Below are positions 12,357 through 24,538 of a stretch of DNA of 64,000 nucleotides, piece after piece. The stretch is taken from the NCBI GenBank assembly GCA_947472765.1, contig CANJCM010000002.1, positions 1-64,000 of the forward strand, read 5' to 3'. Position 1 is the stretch's first letter, and each line of letters starts with the position of its first letter. Made by a program: the position numbers and the translations under genes. This stretch comes from Opitutia bacterium (GTDB lineage: Bacteria > Verrucomicrobiota > Verrucomicrobiia > Opitutales > Opitutaceae). The notes under the pieces were generated by a model. That model saw nothing but the letters and a program-made list of their open reading frames with translations. It was not told where the DNA came from and did no database searches.

Positions 12357-12872
12357 TTACTTCTTCGGCAGCTTCAACTTCTGGCCGACCTTGAGGCCGC
12401 TCCAGTTGACCCCGGCATTGACGGCCTGCAAATCGGAAACCGAAACTCCGTTCGCATTCGCGATCTTCATCCCCGTGTCGCCCGATTTGACGACGTACTC
12501 GCCGGGACCCGCGACCGCCGGACCGCCACCCTTCTTGCCCGCGACCGGCGCCGGTTTCTTCGACGCTTCCTCGAGCTTCGTGATCTTGCCACCCATGTCG
12601 CCGATCATCGCGCCGACCTGATTCATCGCTTCCTGCGTCGAGCGCTGGAGCGCGGCGACATCAGTGCGAGCTTTCTCGGCCGCAGTCGCCGCCGAGGCCG
12701 CCTGGCTCTCGATGCCATCGACCTTGTCGACTTTGAGCTGATGCTCAGCCACGGTCTTGTTGACCTTGGAAACTTGTACGAGGGCCAGGCCCCCAAGAAG
12801 CAGGCCGATGGCCCCGACAATAATGCCGCCGACCGGAAGCATGCTGCTGTTTTCGCGAGAAATGGTGTCCAT
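12357..12872 (-). CDS. LysM domain membrane-anchored protein
   Basis: ATG at 12872; N-terminal TM (LPVGGIIVGAIGLLLGGLALV), coiled coil, C-terminal LysM (YVVKSGDTGMKIANANGVSVSDLQAVNAGVNWSGLKVGQKLKLP). Confidence 0.88.
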   Translation of the reverse strand: MDTISRENSSMLPVGGIIVGAIGLLLGGLALVQVSKVNKTVAEHQLKVDKVDGIESQAASAATAAEKARTDVAALQRSTQEAMNQVGAMIGDMGGKITKLEEASKKPAPVAGKKGGGPAVAGPGEYVVKSGDTGMKIANANGVSVSDLQAVNAGVNWSGLKVGQKLKLPKK

Positions 12873-13196
12873 GGAGGGAAGTTGGGGTGCGAGCACAATG
12901 AGGATTCCTAGGTGACGCAAGAAGAGATTGCTCTTTGCGCTGGCTGTAGCCGCCGGCCGGATGCGAGGGACATTTCGGACAAGACTTCCGCCCACTTCTT
13001 CCGTCGGATTGGACTTGTGGACCATGATCGAAGCCCGCCTTGCCGGGCCTGGTCGCCCAACCCCGGCCAGCCCAAATTCATCGCTCAACAGCGCACCTTT
13101 GCCTCCGGCCCGGGCCTGCCGGATGCGGGACTCGAATGCGGCGACGACACCATTGACTCCATCCGCATTCGGCCAACGGTCTTCCCCTCAACAGTT

Positions 13197-13273
13197 CGGG
13201 GTGTAGCTTAGCCTGGTAGAGCGCCTGGTTTGGGACCAGGAGGTCGCAGGTTCGAATCCTGTCGCCCCGACCA
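13197..13273 (+). tRNA. tRNA-Pro (anticodon TGG), CCA encoded
   Basis: CGGGGTG...CGCCCCG acceptor pairing, CCTGG-TTTGGGA-CCAGG anticodon arm, GCAGG-TTCGAAT-CCTGT T-arm, terminal ACCA. Confidence 0.97.
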
Positions 13274-14026
13274 TTGGCTGCCAGCGGCGCTCACGCGACG
13301 CGGGCGCCAACTGCGACCGCGGCGGGCCATGACGGCACCGGCGACAAGAGCGGCAATGCCCGCTGCGTACGCGGATGGTTCAGGAATAGCCGCGACTTCC
13401 GACACCGTCCCGAAAATTGCGAGGTCGTAGCCCGCATTGTCGCGGATTCGAAAAGTGCTCGAGCCTGACGGGTCACGCCAACCGTGGAGACGAATCTCCA
13501 GTGCGGAAGTGACGTCCTGGAGTTCCACGTAGTCCACGAGCGAAATCGATTGGGACGGCGACAGCGTCGTGTTGAACGCGAACGTCCAAAGTAGCTCCGG
13601 AACCGAAAAGCCTGTGGCACTCGTCGCAAGCGCGACATGAAAACTCGTCACCGCCGACGACACGCCGAAAAGCAGGCTGATCGAGGTCAGGCTCAGCGAG
13701 CGTCCGGCGGTGGGTACGACCGTGAACGACAGGTAGTCGTTCGCCGCCATCGCAGCCGAAAGACTGCGCTGATCGAAACCGGATCCGCCGAACGTGTTCG
13801 ATGCACTCGAGGCCGTCACGCCGATGCCCAGAGTCAGGGTCGCGCTGGCGATACCGGGATCGAGCAAGGTGGCCGGCATCGGGTTTGCGGTGGACGCCGC
13901 GGTTCCGTGGACATCCCACGCGACGATTTGACCGAAGAGTGGAGCGAGACCGCCGCAGAGGAACAGCGCACTTCCCACGAGGCAGGCGGCACCGGCGTGA
14001 AGCCGGAGACGAGAAAGGCATTTCAT
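13208..14026 (-). CDS. PEP-CTERM sorting-domain protein
   Basis: signal peptide; C-terminal IPEPSAYAAGIAALVAGAVMARRGRSWRPRR; ORF reads on antisense through tRNA-Pro to its stop at 13208-13210. Confidence 0.8.
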   Translation of the reverse strand: MKCLSRLRLHAGAACLVGSALFLCGGLAPLFGQIVAWDVHGTAASTANPMPATLLDPGIASATLTLGIGVTASSASNTFGGSGFDQRSLSAAMAANDYLSFTVVPTAGRSLSLTSISLLFGVSSAVTSFHVALATSATGFSVPELLWTFAFNTTLSPSQSISLVDYVELQDVTSALEIRLHGWRDPSGSSTFRIRDNAGYDLAIFGTVSEVAAIPEPSAYAAGIAALVAGAVMARRGRSWRPRRVSAAGSQWSGRQDSNLRPPGPKPGALPG

Positions 14027-14146
14027 CCGCCCAGCCCAGCCGTGAAGGCGGTCACACGAAAGTGTGCACGAACCCCAAAACTCGGGCCACGAACAACGGA
14101 ATCTTCCGCGACGGCAGTCGCGACGAACGGCACTAAACTCGCCCGA

Positions 14147-14908
14147 TTATTTGCCCGGCAGCTTGAACTGAACGCCCGGCGCGGACTCGGCGGGCTTGGC
14201 TCCTGCCGCAGGAACCGGGACGCTCGGAGCGCTCGGGGCGGCGGCCGTCGCCTTGGTCATGCGCAACGTCAACGCGCGCTGGGTCCACAAGCTGCTCGGA
14301 TCGATCTGCAGGAGTTGCTCGGAGATTTTTTGGGCCTGCGCGGTGTCGCCAGAGTCCGCCGCAAGGCTGGAGAGATGGTAACCGGCCTCAGCCCGGATCG
14401 CCCGCAACTGCTGAGCATCGTCGAGCAACTGCTTGAGTTCCGCTGTTCCCTCCGCGGATTTACCGGATTGAATCTTGGCCACGCCAAGGCCGAGTTTCAC
14501 GCGAGCGGCGAGCGGGCCACCCTTCAGGATGCCGTTCGCCGCTTCATAACCGGCAACCGCTTCGGCAAACTTACCCGCGGTATAGGCGTCGTCGGCCAAC
14601 CGGAGCTGGGCGATGCCAGCCAGCGAGTGGCCGGCATGGGCGGCCGCGAAACTCTTCAATTGTTCCGGCGTCGTGGCCGCAGCGTAGGTCTGCTCGATTC
14701 CGAGCTCCTTTTGCCGCGCCATATATTCCCACAGTCCCTTGCCCGCCACGGCGAGCAACACGGCCGCACACAGGGTCAGCACCGCGGTGCTGTTCTTCTC
14801 CCAGAAGAGCTCAAGCTTGTCGCCGAAGCTGGGTTCAATCAGCGCGGCGACCGCGTCGGGGCTGCGGTCGTCACCGGCGGGGCTCGTTTGGGAAGGTGTG
14901 GCAGACAT
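14147..14908 (-). CDS. YfgM-like / TPR repeat membrane protein
   Basis: single N-terminal TM (STAVLTLCAAVLLAVAGKGLWEYM) and TPR-like helices. Confidence 0.7.
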   Translation of the reverse strand: MSATPSQTSPAGDDRSPDAVAALIEPSFGDKLELFWEKNSTAVLTLCAAVLLAVAGKGLWEYMARQKELGIEQTYAAATTPEQLKSFAAAHAGHSLAGIAQLRLADDAYTAGKFAEAVAGYEAANGILKGGPLAARVKLGLGVAKIQSGKSAEGTAELKQLLDDAQQLRAIRAEAGYHLSSLAADSGDTAQAQKISEQLLQIDPSSLWTQRALTLRMTKATAAAPSAPSVPVPAAGAKPAESAPGVQFKLPGK

Positions 14909-15071
14909 GGTTGGAGGTTTTATCGATGGAACCGGTGACGAGAGCAAATGCGCGGCAGCATGTAAATGCCCGAAACCGGGACAGGTTCACCGTTCGGATG
15001 GAGGGAAAGCGAAACGGCTCCACGGTCAGGGATTCCAAACATCGCGGCGACGGACGGGATGCGTCTTCGCA

Positions 15072-16028
15072 TCAATCGAAGACGACGGTCTTGTTGCCGT
15101 AGACGAGCACCCGGCCTTCGAGATGCCAGCGCATGGCCTGAGCCAGGACCGACTTCTCCAGATCCCGGCCCTTCCGGACCAGGTCCTCGACGTCGTGCCG
15201 GTGGGTGATCCGCGCCACGTCCTGATGGATGATGGGACCCTCATCCAAATCGCGGGTGGCGTAATGCGCCGTCGCGCCAATGAGCTTCACGCCGCGGGCG
15301 TGGGCCTGGTGGTAGGGCCGGCCACCCGCGAACGCCGGCAGGAAGGAGTGATGAATGTTGATCACCGGCACGCCTAGTTCCGCGAGAAACCCCGCCGACA
15401 GAACCTGCATGTAGCGCGCCAGCACCACGAGATCCGCCCGTAGATCCCGCAGCAGCGCCAGTTGCTCCTTTTCCGCGGCGGCCTTGCGATCAGGCAGCAC
15501 CGGGATGTGAAAAAACGGCAGGCCGTAACCGGCCGCCGCCGACCCGAGATCCGGATGATTGCCGACGATGGCGACAATCTCGCAGGAAAAGTCGCCCGCC
15601 TTCCAACGAAGCACGAGATCGTGGAAGCAATGATCCGCCTTCGAGACGAAGAGCACGACCCGCGGCCGATCGTCTGACGCCAGCAGTCGCACGGTCATGC
15701 CGAGCGAGGACTGCGCGAAGGTGGAAAAATCGCGGGCCGCCGCCACCCGATCGATCGGGCGGCCCTGCGATTGATCCGCCATGGCCTGAATCGCAACCGA
15801 GGCCCGCCCCGCCGCCTCGGTCGTGGGCCGTCCGGGCTCCGTGCCCGCGGCGGCAAAGGCGGGCTGCCACTCCACGCGCTGGAAAAAAATTCCGGCCTCC
15901 ATGTCGCGGTGCTGGTCGGCGTGGAGAATATTTCCGCCGCGCTCGAAAATCCAACTCGCGACCCTCGCCACCAACCCCGGCTGATCGGGGCCGTGCAACA
16001 GCGCCGTCAGCGTGGAAAGTTTGCTCAT
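15072..16028 (-). CDS. purU: formyltetrahydrofolate deformylase
   Basis: N-terminal ACT-like (LLHGPDQPGLVARVASWIFERGGNI), NIHHSFLPAFAGGRPYHQAHARGVKLIGATAHYATRDLDEGPIIHQDV. Confidence 0.95.
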   Translation of the reverse strand: MSKLSTLTALLHGPDQPGLVARVASWIFERGGNILHADQHRDMEAGIFFQRVEWQPAFAAAGTEPGRPTTEAAGRASVAIQAMADQSQGRPIDRVAAARDFSTFAQSSLGMTVRLLASDDRPRVVLFVSKADHCFHDLVLRWKAGDFSCEIVAIVGNHPDLGSAAAGYGLPFFHIPVLPDRKAAAEKEQLALLRDLRADLVVLARYMQVLSAGFLAELGVPVINIHHSFLPAFAGGRPYHQAHARGVKLIGATAHYATRDLDEGPIIHQDVARITHRHDVEDLVRKGRDLEKSVLAQAMRWHLEGRVLVYGNKTVVFD

Positions 16029-16067
16029 GCGAAATGGCACCCGGGCACCGGAACGGCGCCGCGCGCC

Positions 16068-17036
16068 TCAGGTTTGCAGCAAAACCTTGCCCGTCGTCGC
16101 CCGGCCCTCGAGCGCCCGGTGGGATTCAGCCGCCGCCGCCAGCGGATAAGTAGCACCGATCCGAATGTTCAGCCGGCCGGCCGCGATCCAGCCAAAGAGG
16201 TCGCCGGCGCGCGCCCGCGTCTCGGCCGGGGTCTGCGTGTAGTGCGCCAGCGTCGGACGGGTTACGAAGAGCGAACCTTTTTGCGAGAGGAGCAGCGGTG
16301 CAAACGGCGGCACCGGGCCGCTCGCATTGCCGAACGTCACGAACATGCCGCGGGGCCGCAGGCTGTTGAGGGAGGCTTCGAAAGTGTCACGGCCGATGCC
16401 ATCGTAAACGACATCCACGCCCCGGCCGCCCGTGAAGGCGCGCGCTGCCTCGGTGAAGTTGTCGCGGGTGTACACGCAGACGGCATCCGCACCGGCATCC
16501 TTCGCCAATTTGGCTTTTTCGTCCGTGCCCACCGTCGCCAGCACGCGCGCCCCGCGCAGTTTCGCGATCTGCGTCAGCAGCAGGCCAACGCCGCCGGCGC
16601 CGGCATGTACAATCGCAGTGTCGCCGGCCTTGAGCGGAAAAGTGTCACAGGCGAGGTAATGCGCCGTCATGCCCTGCAGCATCACCGCGGCCGCGAGCGC
16701 CGAGGTCACACCCGCCGGCACCTTCACGGCCTGGCCCGCCGCCACGATCGCCTCGTCGGCATAGGCACCGCTCGCGGCCGCCGTGGCGATGCGATCGCCG
16801 GCTTGAAATTCGGTCACGCCCTCCCCCACTGCCGTGACGACGCCGGCGCCCTCCTGGCCGAGCGTGTGCGGCAACTTCACCGCGTAGAGCCCGCTGCGCT
16901 TGTAGGTATCGATGAAGTTGAGACCCGCGGCCTCGACGCGGAAGCGTACCTCACCGGCACCGGGAACCGGCACCGGGATGTCGTCCAATCGGATCTTTTC
17001 CGTTCCACCGGTTTCGTGAATTCGAATTGCGCGCAT
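16068..17036 (-). CDS. NADPH:quinone oxidoreductase
   Basis: ETGGTEKIRLDDIPVPVPGAGEVRFRVEAAGLNFIDTYKRSGLYAVKLPHTLGQEGAGVV; IVHAGAGGVGLLLTQIAKLRGARVLATVGTDEKA. Confidence 0.92.
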   Translation of the reverse strand: MRAIRIHETGGTEKIRLDDIPVPVPGAGEVRFRVEAAGLNFIDTYKRSGLYAVKLPHTLGQEGAGVVTAVGEGVTEFQAGDRIATAAASGAYADEAIVAAGQAVKVPAGVTSALAAAVMLQGMTAHYLACDTFPLKAGDTAIVHAGAGGVGLLLTQIAKLRGARVLATVGTDEKAKLAKDAGADAVCVYTRDNFTEAARAFTGGRGVDVVYDGIGRDTFEASLNSLRPRGMFVTFGNASGPVPPFAPLLLSQKGSLFVTRPTLAHYTQTPAETRARAGDLFGWIAAGRLNIRIGATYPLAAAAESHRALEGRATTGKVLLQT

Positions 17037-17090
17037 GACGGGGTGATAAACAGCGGACTGCGGCGCTGTAAAGTTCCGGGACGGCCCGGG

Positions 17091-20351
<3,261 letters not shown>

Positions 20352-20608
20352 AAGCGCAGATCTCGAAGAGGGTTGAGTGCGCCCAAACGCGCGGCAAGCG
20401 GGAAAGGCAAACGGGCCCGACCAACCTCGCGCGGGCCGATAACTTCCACGCCCCGGCAGGCTTCGCCGCCCGCGTCCACCGCCTAGGAAAAAGCTAGACT
20501 CCACCGGCAGCGTGACCGAATTTTGCCCGCCTTCCCCGCCCCGATCGGGAGCCAGCACCCAGGCTCGGTACCCTGTGGACAGGCCATCCCGCGGAAGGGA
20601 AATCACCC

Positions 20609-21409
20609 ATGCAACCCCGCCTCCTCTGCGCGTTTCTTGTTCTCGCGTCGCTTGTGCGCGCCCAAGCTCCGGCCCCCGCCGCCGCCAACATGGATGCCGG
20701 CCGGAAGCTGTTTCAGGCCCATTGTATCTCGTGTCACGGCCCCAACGGCGAAGGCGCCCGCGGGCCGACGCTGGCACAGGCCAACCTGCCGCGCGCTTCG
20801 ACGGATGCCGCCCTCACCCGCATCATCCGTTCCGGCATCCAAGGCACGGAAATGCCGGCCCACCGCCTGCAGCCCCATGAGATGACTGCCCTAACCGGCT
20901 TTGTCCGGTCTCTCGGCCAGCTCGCGCCCGAGAAGGTACCCGGCGATCCAGTCAAGGGCGCCGAACTCTACCGGACCAAGGGCGCTTGCGCCCAGTGTCA
21001 CACGCTCCGTGGCCAGGGAAACATGATCGGACCTGACCTGACCGAAATCGGCCGCAAGCGCAGCGCCGCCTTCCTGCGTCGCGCCCTCAGCGAGCCGAAC
21101 GCCGAAGTGCCGCAGAGCTTCAACGCCTATCGCGCCGAGGTAAACATGCCGCTCAACTTTCTCTTCGTCCGCGCGAAGTCCAAGGACGGCCGCGAAGTCG
21201 CTGGCGTCCGCATCAACGAGGACACCTTCTCCATCCAACTCCGCGACCTGACCGGCAAGCTGCACTCGTTCTTCAAGAATGAGCTGACCGAGTTGCACAA
21301 AGACTGGGGCCAGTCGCCGATGCCGGTGTACGCCGCCGTGTTCTCCGCGGAAGAGATGACCGACGTCGTCGCGTTTCTCGCATCGTTGCGCGGCGTGGAA
21401 TCCCGCTAA
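20609..21409 (+). CDS. diheme c-type cytochrome, probable partner of the PQQ dehydrogenase
   Basis: signal peptide, two CxxCH motifs (CISCH, CAQCH); 17 nt before the PQQ dehydrogenase. Confidence 0.88.
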   Translation: MQPRLLCAFLVLASLVRAQAPAPAAANMDAGRKLFQAHCISCHGPNGEGARGPTLAQANLPRASTDAALTRIIRSGIQGTEMPAHRLQPHEMTALTGFVRSLGQLAPEKVPGDPVKGAELYRTKGACAQCHTLRGQGNMIGPDLTEIGRKRSAAFLRRALSEPNAEVPQSFNAYRAEVNMPLNFLFVRAKSKDGREVAGVRINEDTFSIQLRDLTGKLHSFFKNELTELHKDWGQSPMPVYAAVFSAEEMTDVVAFLASLRGVESR

Positions 21410-21426
21410 TTCAGCCGCCCCCTCCC

Positions 21427-23043
21427 ATGAGCCTTTCCTTCCGGTCCGCCGGCCTCGCCTCCCTCCTGCTGGTCACCGCCGTCGGCGCCTTCGCGCAGAC
21501 TCAGGTGCCTTTCGAACGCATTCGCCGGGCCGATCAGGAGCCGGGCAACTGGCTCACCTATTCCGGCAACTATTCGTCCCACCGGCACACGAAGCTCACC
21601 CAGATTACGCCCGGCAACGTGGCGAACTTGAAGCCGCTCTGGGTTTATCAGCAGTCCGACACGAGCAAGTGGGAAGTCAGCCCGATCGTGGTCGACGGCG
21701 TCATCTACGTCAGCGAACGCCCGAACATCGTCACGGCCCTCGACGCGCGCACCGGTCGGCCGATCTGGAATTACCGCCGGCCGCTGCCGGATGACGTGCC
21801 CATCTGCTGCGGTCGGCCCAATCGCGGCGTGGCGGTGCTCGGCGATGCGGTTTACCTCGGGACGTTTGATTCCCACCTTGTCTGCATCGACGCGAACACG
21901 GGCGTGGAGCGCTGGGATATCGTGGTCGCCGACTATCGCTCCGGTCCCTCCATCACGGTCGCACCGCTGGCGGTGAAGGATAAGATCGTGATCGGCATCT
22001 CCGGCGGCGAATACGGCGTCCGCGGCTACATCGCGGCCTACGATGCCAAGACCGGCCAGCAGGCCTGGCGCTGCTACACGGTTCCGGGTCCGGGCGAGAA
22101 GGGCAACGAGACCTGGGCCGGTGAGAGCTGGAAAATCGGCGGCGGCACGACCTGGGTCACCGGTTCGTACGATCCGGAGCTGAACCTGATTTACTGGGGC
22201 ACGGGCAACCCGAGTCCGGACTACAACGGCGACGTTCGCCAGGGTGACAACCAGTGGACCGCCTCGGTCGTCGCGGTGAACGCCGACACGGGCAAGATCG
22301 GCTGGGGCTTCCAATTCACGCCGCACGACACGCACGACTGGGATTCCAACCAGGTTCCGATCCTCATCGACGCGGAATTCAACGGCAAACCGCGGAAGAT
22401 GCTGATGCATGCGAACCGGAACGGATTCTACTACGTGCTGGACCGCGCGACGGGTGAATTCCTCAAGGGCGCCGCTTTCGCCAAACAGACCTGGGCCAAG
22501 GGACTCGACGAAAAGGGCCGTCCCATCCTGATTCCCGGCCTCGAACCGACGGCGGAAGGCGTGCTCGTTTATCCGGGCCTCGAAGGTTCGACGAACTGGC
22601 TGAGCCCTTCCTACAGCCCGCAGACCGGACTCTTCTACGTGCAGGTGAAGGAGGACTACGGCCAGTATTACTACAAACTCCCGAGCGCCTACGCACCAGG
22701 CGAACACTTCGAAAACGGCGGCGGCCGCAACGTCCTCGGCGAGGAGCCCTACGGTGCGCTCAAGGCGATCGAGGCGACGACCGGCAAGATTAAGTGGGAG
22801 TTCCGCCAGCAGGTCCCGGGCACGACCTCGCCCAACGCGGGCGTGATGTCGACGGCGAGCGGGCTGGTCTTCAGCGGCACGCGCGAGGGCCACTTCTTCG
22901 CGCTCGATGCCAAGACCGGCAAGTTCCTCTGGAGCTTCAACACCGGCGGCGGCATCTACGGCAGCACGGTCAGCTACCTCGTCGACGGCAAGCAGCACGT
23001 GGCGGTTGCCTCGGGGGCGAGTCTGTACGTCTTCGCCCTCTGA
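21427..23043 (+). CDS. PQQ-dependent dehydrogenase, methanol/ethanol family-like
   Basis: signal peptide, repeated beta-propeller motifs (ALDAKTGKFLWSFNTGGGIYGS), vicinal CysCys in DDVPICCGRPNRGVA, FTPHDTHDWDSNQVP active-site region. Confidence 0.92.
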   Translation: MSLSFRSAGLASLLLVTAVGAFAQTQVPFERIRRADQEPGNWLTYSGNYSSHRHTKLTQITPGNVANLKPLWVYQQSDTSKWEVSPIVVDGVIYVSERPNIVTALDARTGRPIWNYRRPLPDDVPICCGRPNRGVAVLGDAVYLGTFDSHLVCIDANTGVERWDIVVADYRSGPSITVAPLAVKDKIVIGISGGEYGVRGYIAAYDAKTGQQAWRCYTVPGPGEKGNETWAGESWKIGGGTTWVTGSYDPELNLIYWGTGNPSPDYNGDVRQGDNQWTASVVAVNADTGKIGWGFQFTPHDTHDWDSNQVPILIDAEFNGKPRKMLMHANRNGFYYVLDRATGEFLKGAAFAKQTWAKGLDEKGRPILIPGLEPTAEGVLVYPGLEGSTNWLSPSYSPQTGLFYVQVKEDYGQYYYKLPSAYAPGEHFENGGGRNVLGEEPYGALKAIEATTGKIKWEFRQQVPGTTSPNAGVMSTASGLVFSGTREGHFFALDAKTGKFLWSFNTGGGIYGSTVSYLVDGKQHVAVASGASLYVFAL

Positions 23044-23110
23044 ACGGGCGTTTCAGCCTCCCTCCGGCGGATTCGCCCGAGGGAGAATGGGGCTGCCTAG
23101 CCGGCCTGCG

Positions 23111-23192
23111 TAGCCGGGCGCGCACGAGGCGCGCCCCTACCGCAAACCGGAAAAATTTCGTAAGGGCGCGGCTCGTCCGCGCCCGATTTCGC
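23111..23192. repeat. palindromic intergenic repeat, family A copy 1
   Basis: GGGCGCGCACGAGGCGCGCCCCTAC...TTTCGTAAGGGCGCGGCTCGTCCGCGCCCGATTTCG; inverted copy at 54418-54487. Confidence 0.8.
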
Positions 23193-23212
23193 GACCGGAT
23201 TCCCGCGCGTGC

Positions 23213-24469
23213 CTAACCCAGCCGTGCGAAGTCGACTCCGAGCACCTTGGCCGCGGCGGTTTTGTCGCCGCGGCAGGCGTGCAGCACCATGTCGATGTAC
23301 TGTTTCTCCTGCCCGGTCAGGAATTCCGCCAGGGCCGGCCAGTGCTTGAGTTCGCGCAAACGCAGTGGCAACTGCTGCGACGTGATGACGCGCGTCTCCG
23401 TCGTCGCCGCGATCTTCGAGACCACCTGGTACAACTCGGTCAGATTCCCCGGCCAGTGGTAGGCCATGAGCACGGCCAGCGCATCGTCGGTGAATTCGAT
23501 CAAGTTCGACTCGAAGAGCGGATTCGCAGCCTGCGAGGCGTAGTGTTTCACCAGCAGTGGAATGTCTTCGACCCGCTCGCGCAGCAGCGGCAACTGCACG
23601 GGCAGAGAAGCGACTCGGTAAAAGAGCTCGTCGTGAAAGGTCCCCTCGTCGACCAGCTTTTCGAGATCCTCGTTGGTGGTGCAGACGAGACGGAAACCGT
23701 GCGCCGTGTTGCGAAGCACGCTGACGAGTTCCTTCTGCACCGGCAGGGACAGGCACTGGAGATGTTGCAGGTAGAGCGTGCCGCCCTTCGCCTCCTTCAC
23801 CCACACGCCGCCCTCGCCGTTCTGGCCGATCAGGCCCTCGCGAAAATTGGTCTCGGAACTCAGCGAGCAGTCGATCCGGCGAAAAGCCGACTCCGGCGCG
23901 CCGCTCGCGGCGTGAAGGATCTCCGCCACCGCGGTCTTGCCCGTGCCGTTCTCGCCAATCAGCAGGACGGGCGTGCGCACGGTCGCGAGTTTCTTCACCT
24001 GCGTGATCAGCTTCGTCAGCCGCGCGCTCTTCCCGATGAGCCGGCTCTCGATATCCGAGTTCTTTACGCCCGGGGCGAGACCGGTGGCGGCCCGCTCGGC
24101 CTGGAATTTCCGGAATTCGAGCCCGCGCCGCATCGTCGCAATCAGCTCGTCGACGCGAAACGGCTTCTGGAGGTAATCGAACGCACCGTACTTCAGCGCC
24201 TGCACTGCGCTCTCGGTCGAGGCATAGGCGGTCATGATGATGACGACGGCGCTCGGGTCGTAGAGCTTGAGCTGCTTGAGCAGCGTGATGCCGTCCATCG
24301 GCTTCATGTCGATATCGGCCAGGACCAGGTCGTATTTGTCAGCCTTGTACCGGACGAGCGCCTTCTCGCCATCGGTGGCGGACGAGGTCGCGAAGCCCGT
24401 GGGCTGGATCACGGCCTCGAGCATCTCGTGGATGGAGACGAGGTCGTCGACGATGAGAACGGCGGGCAT
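23213..24469 (-). CDS. degenerate NtrC-family response regulator (REC + AAA+-like + truncated HTH)
   Basis: REC with DIDMKPMDG and K in LQKPF; Walker A GENGTGKT; no GAFTGA; Walker B position reads GGTLYLQHL. Confidence 0.85.
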   Translation of the reverse strand: MPAVLIVDDLVSIHEMLEAVIQPTGFATSSATDGEKALVRYKADKYDLVLADIDMKPMDGITLLKQLKLYDPSAVVIIMTAYASTESAVQALKYGAFDYLQKPFRVDELIATMRRGLEFRKFQAERAATGLAPGVKNSDIESRLIGKSARLTKLITQVKKLATVRTPVLLIGENGTGKTAVAEILHAASGAPESAFRRIDCSLSSETNFREGLIGQNGEGGVWVKEAKGGTLYLQHLQCLSLPVQKELVSVLRNTAHGFRLVCTTNEDLEKLVDEGTFHDELFYRVASLPVQLPLLRERVEDIPLLVKHYASQAANPLFESNLIEFTDDALAVLMAYHWPGNLTELYQVVSKIAATTETRVITSQQLPLRLRELKHWPALAEFLTGQEKQYIDMVLHACRGDKTAAAKVLGVDFARLG

Positions 24470-24538
24470 GAGGCGGGAAGGCCGGAGCCTCAGGCGGACC
24501 TGAGGGCGAGGCGCGGAGTCAGGGAACTGGCCGCACGC

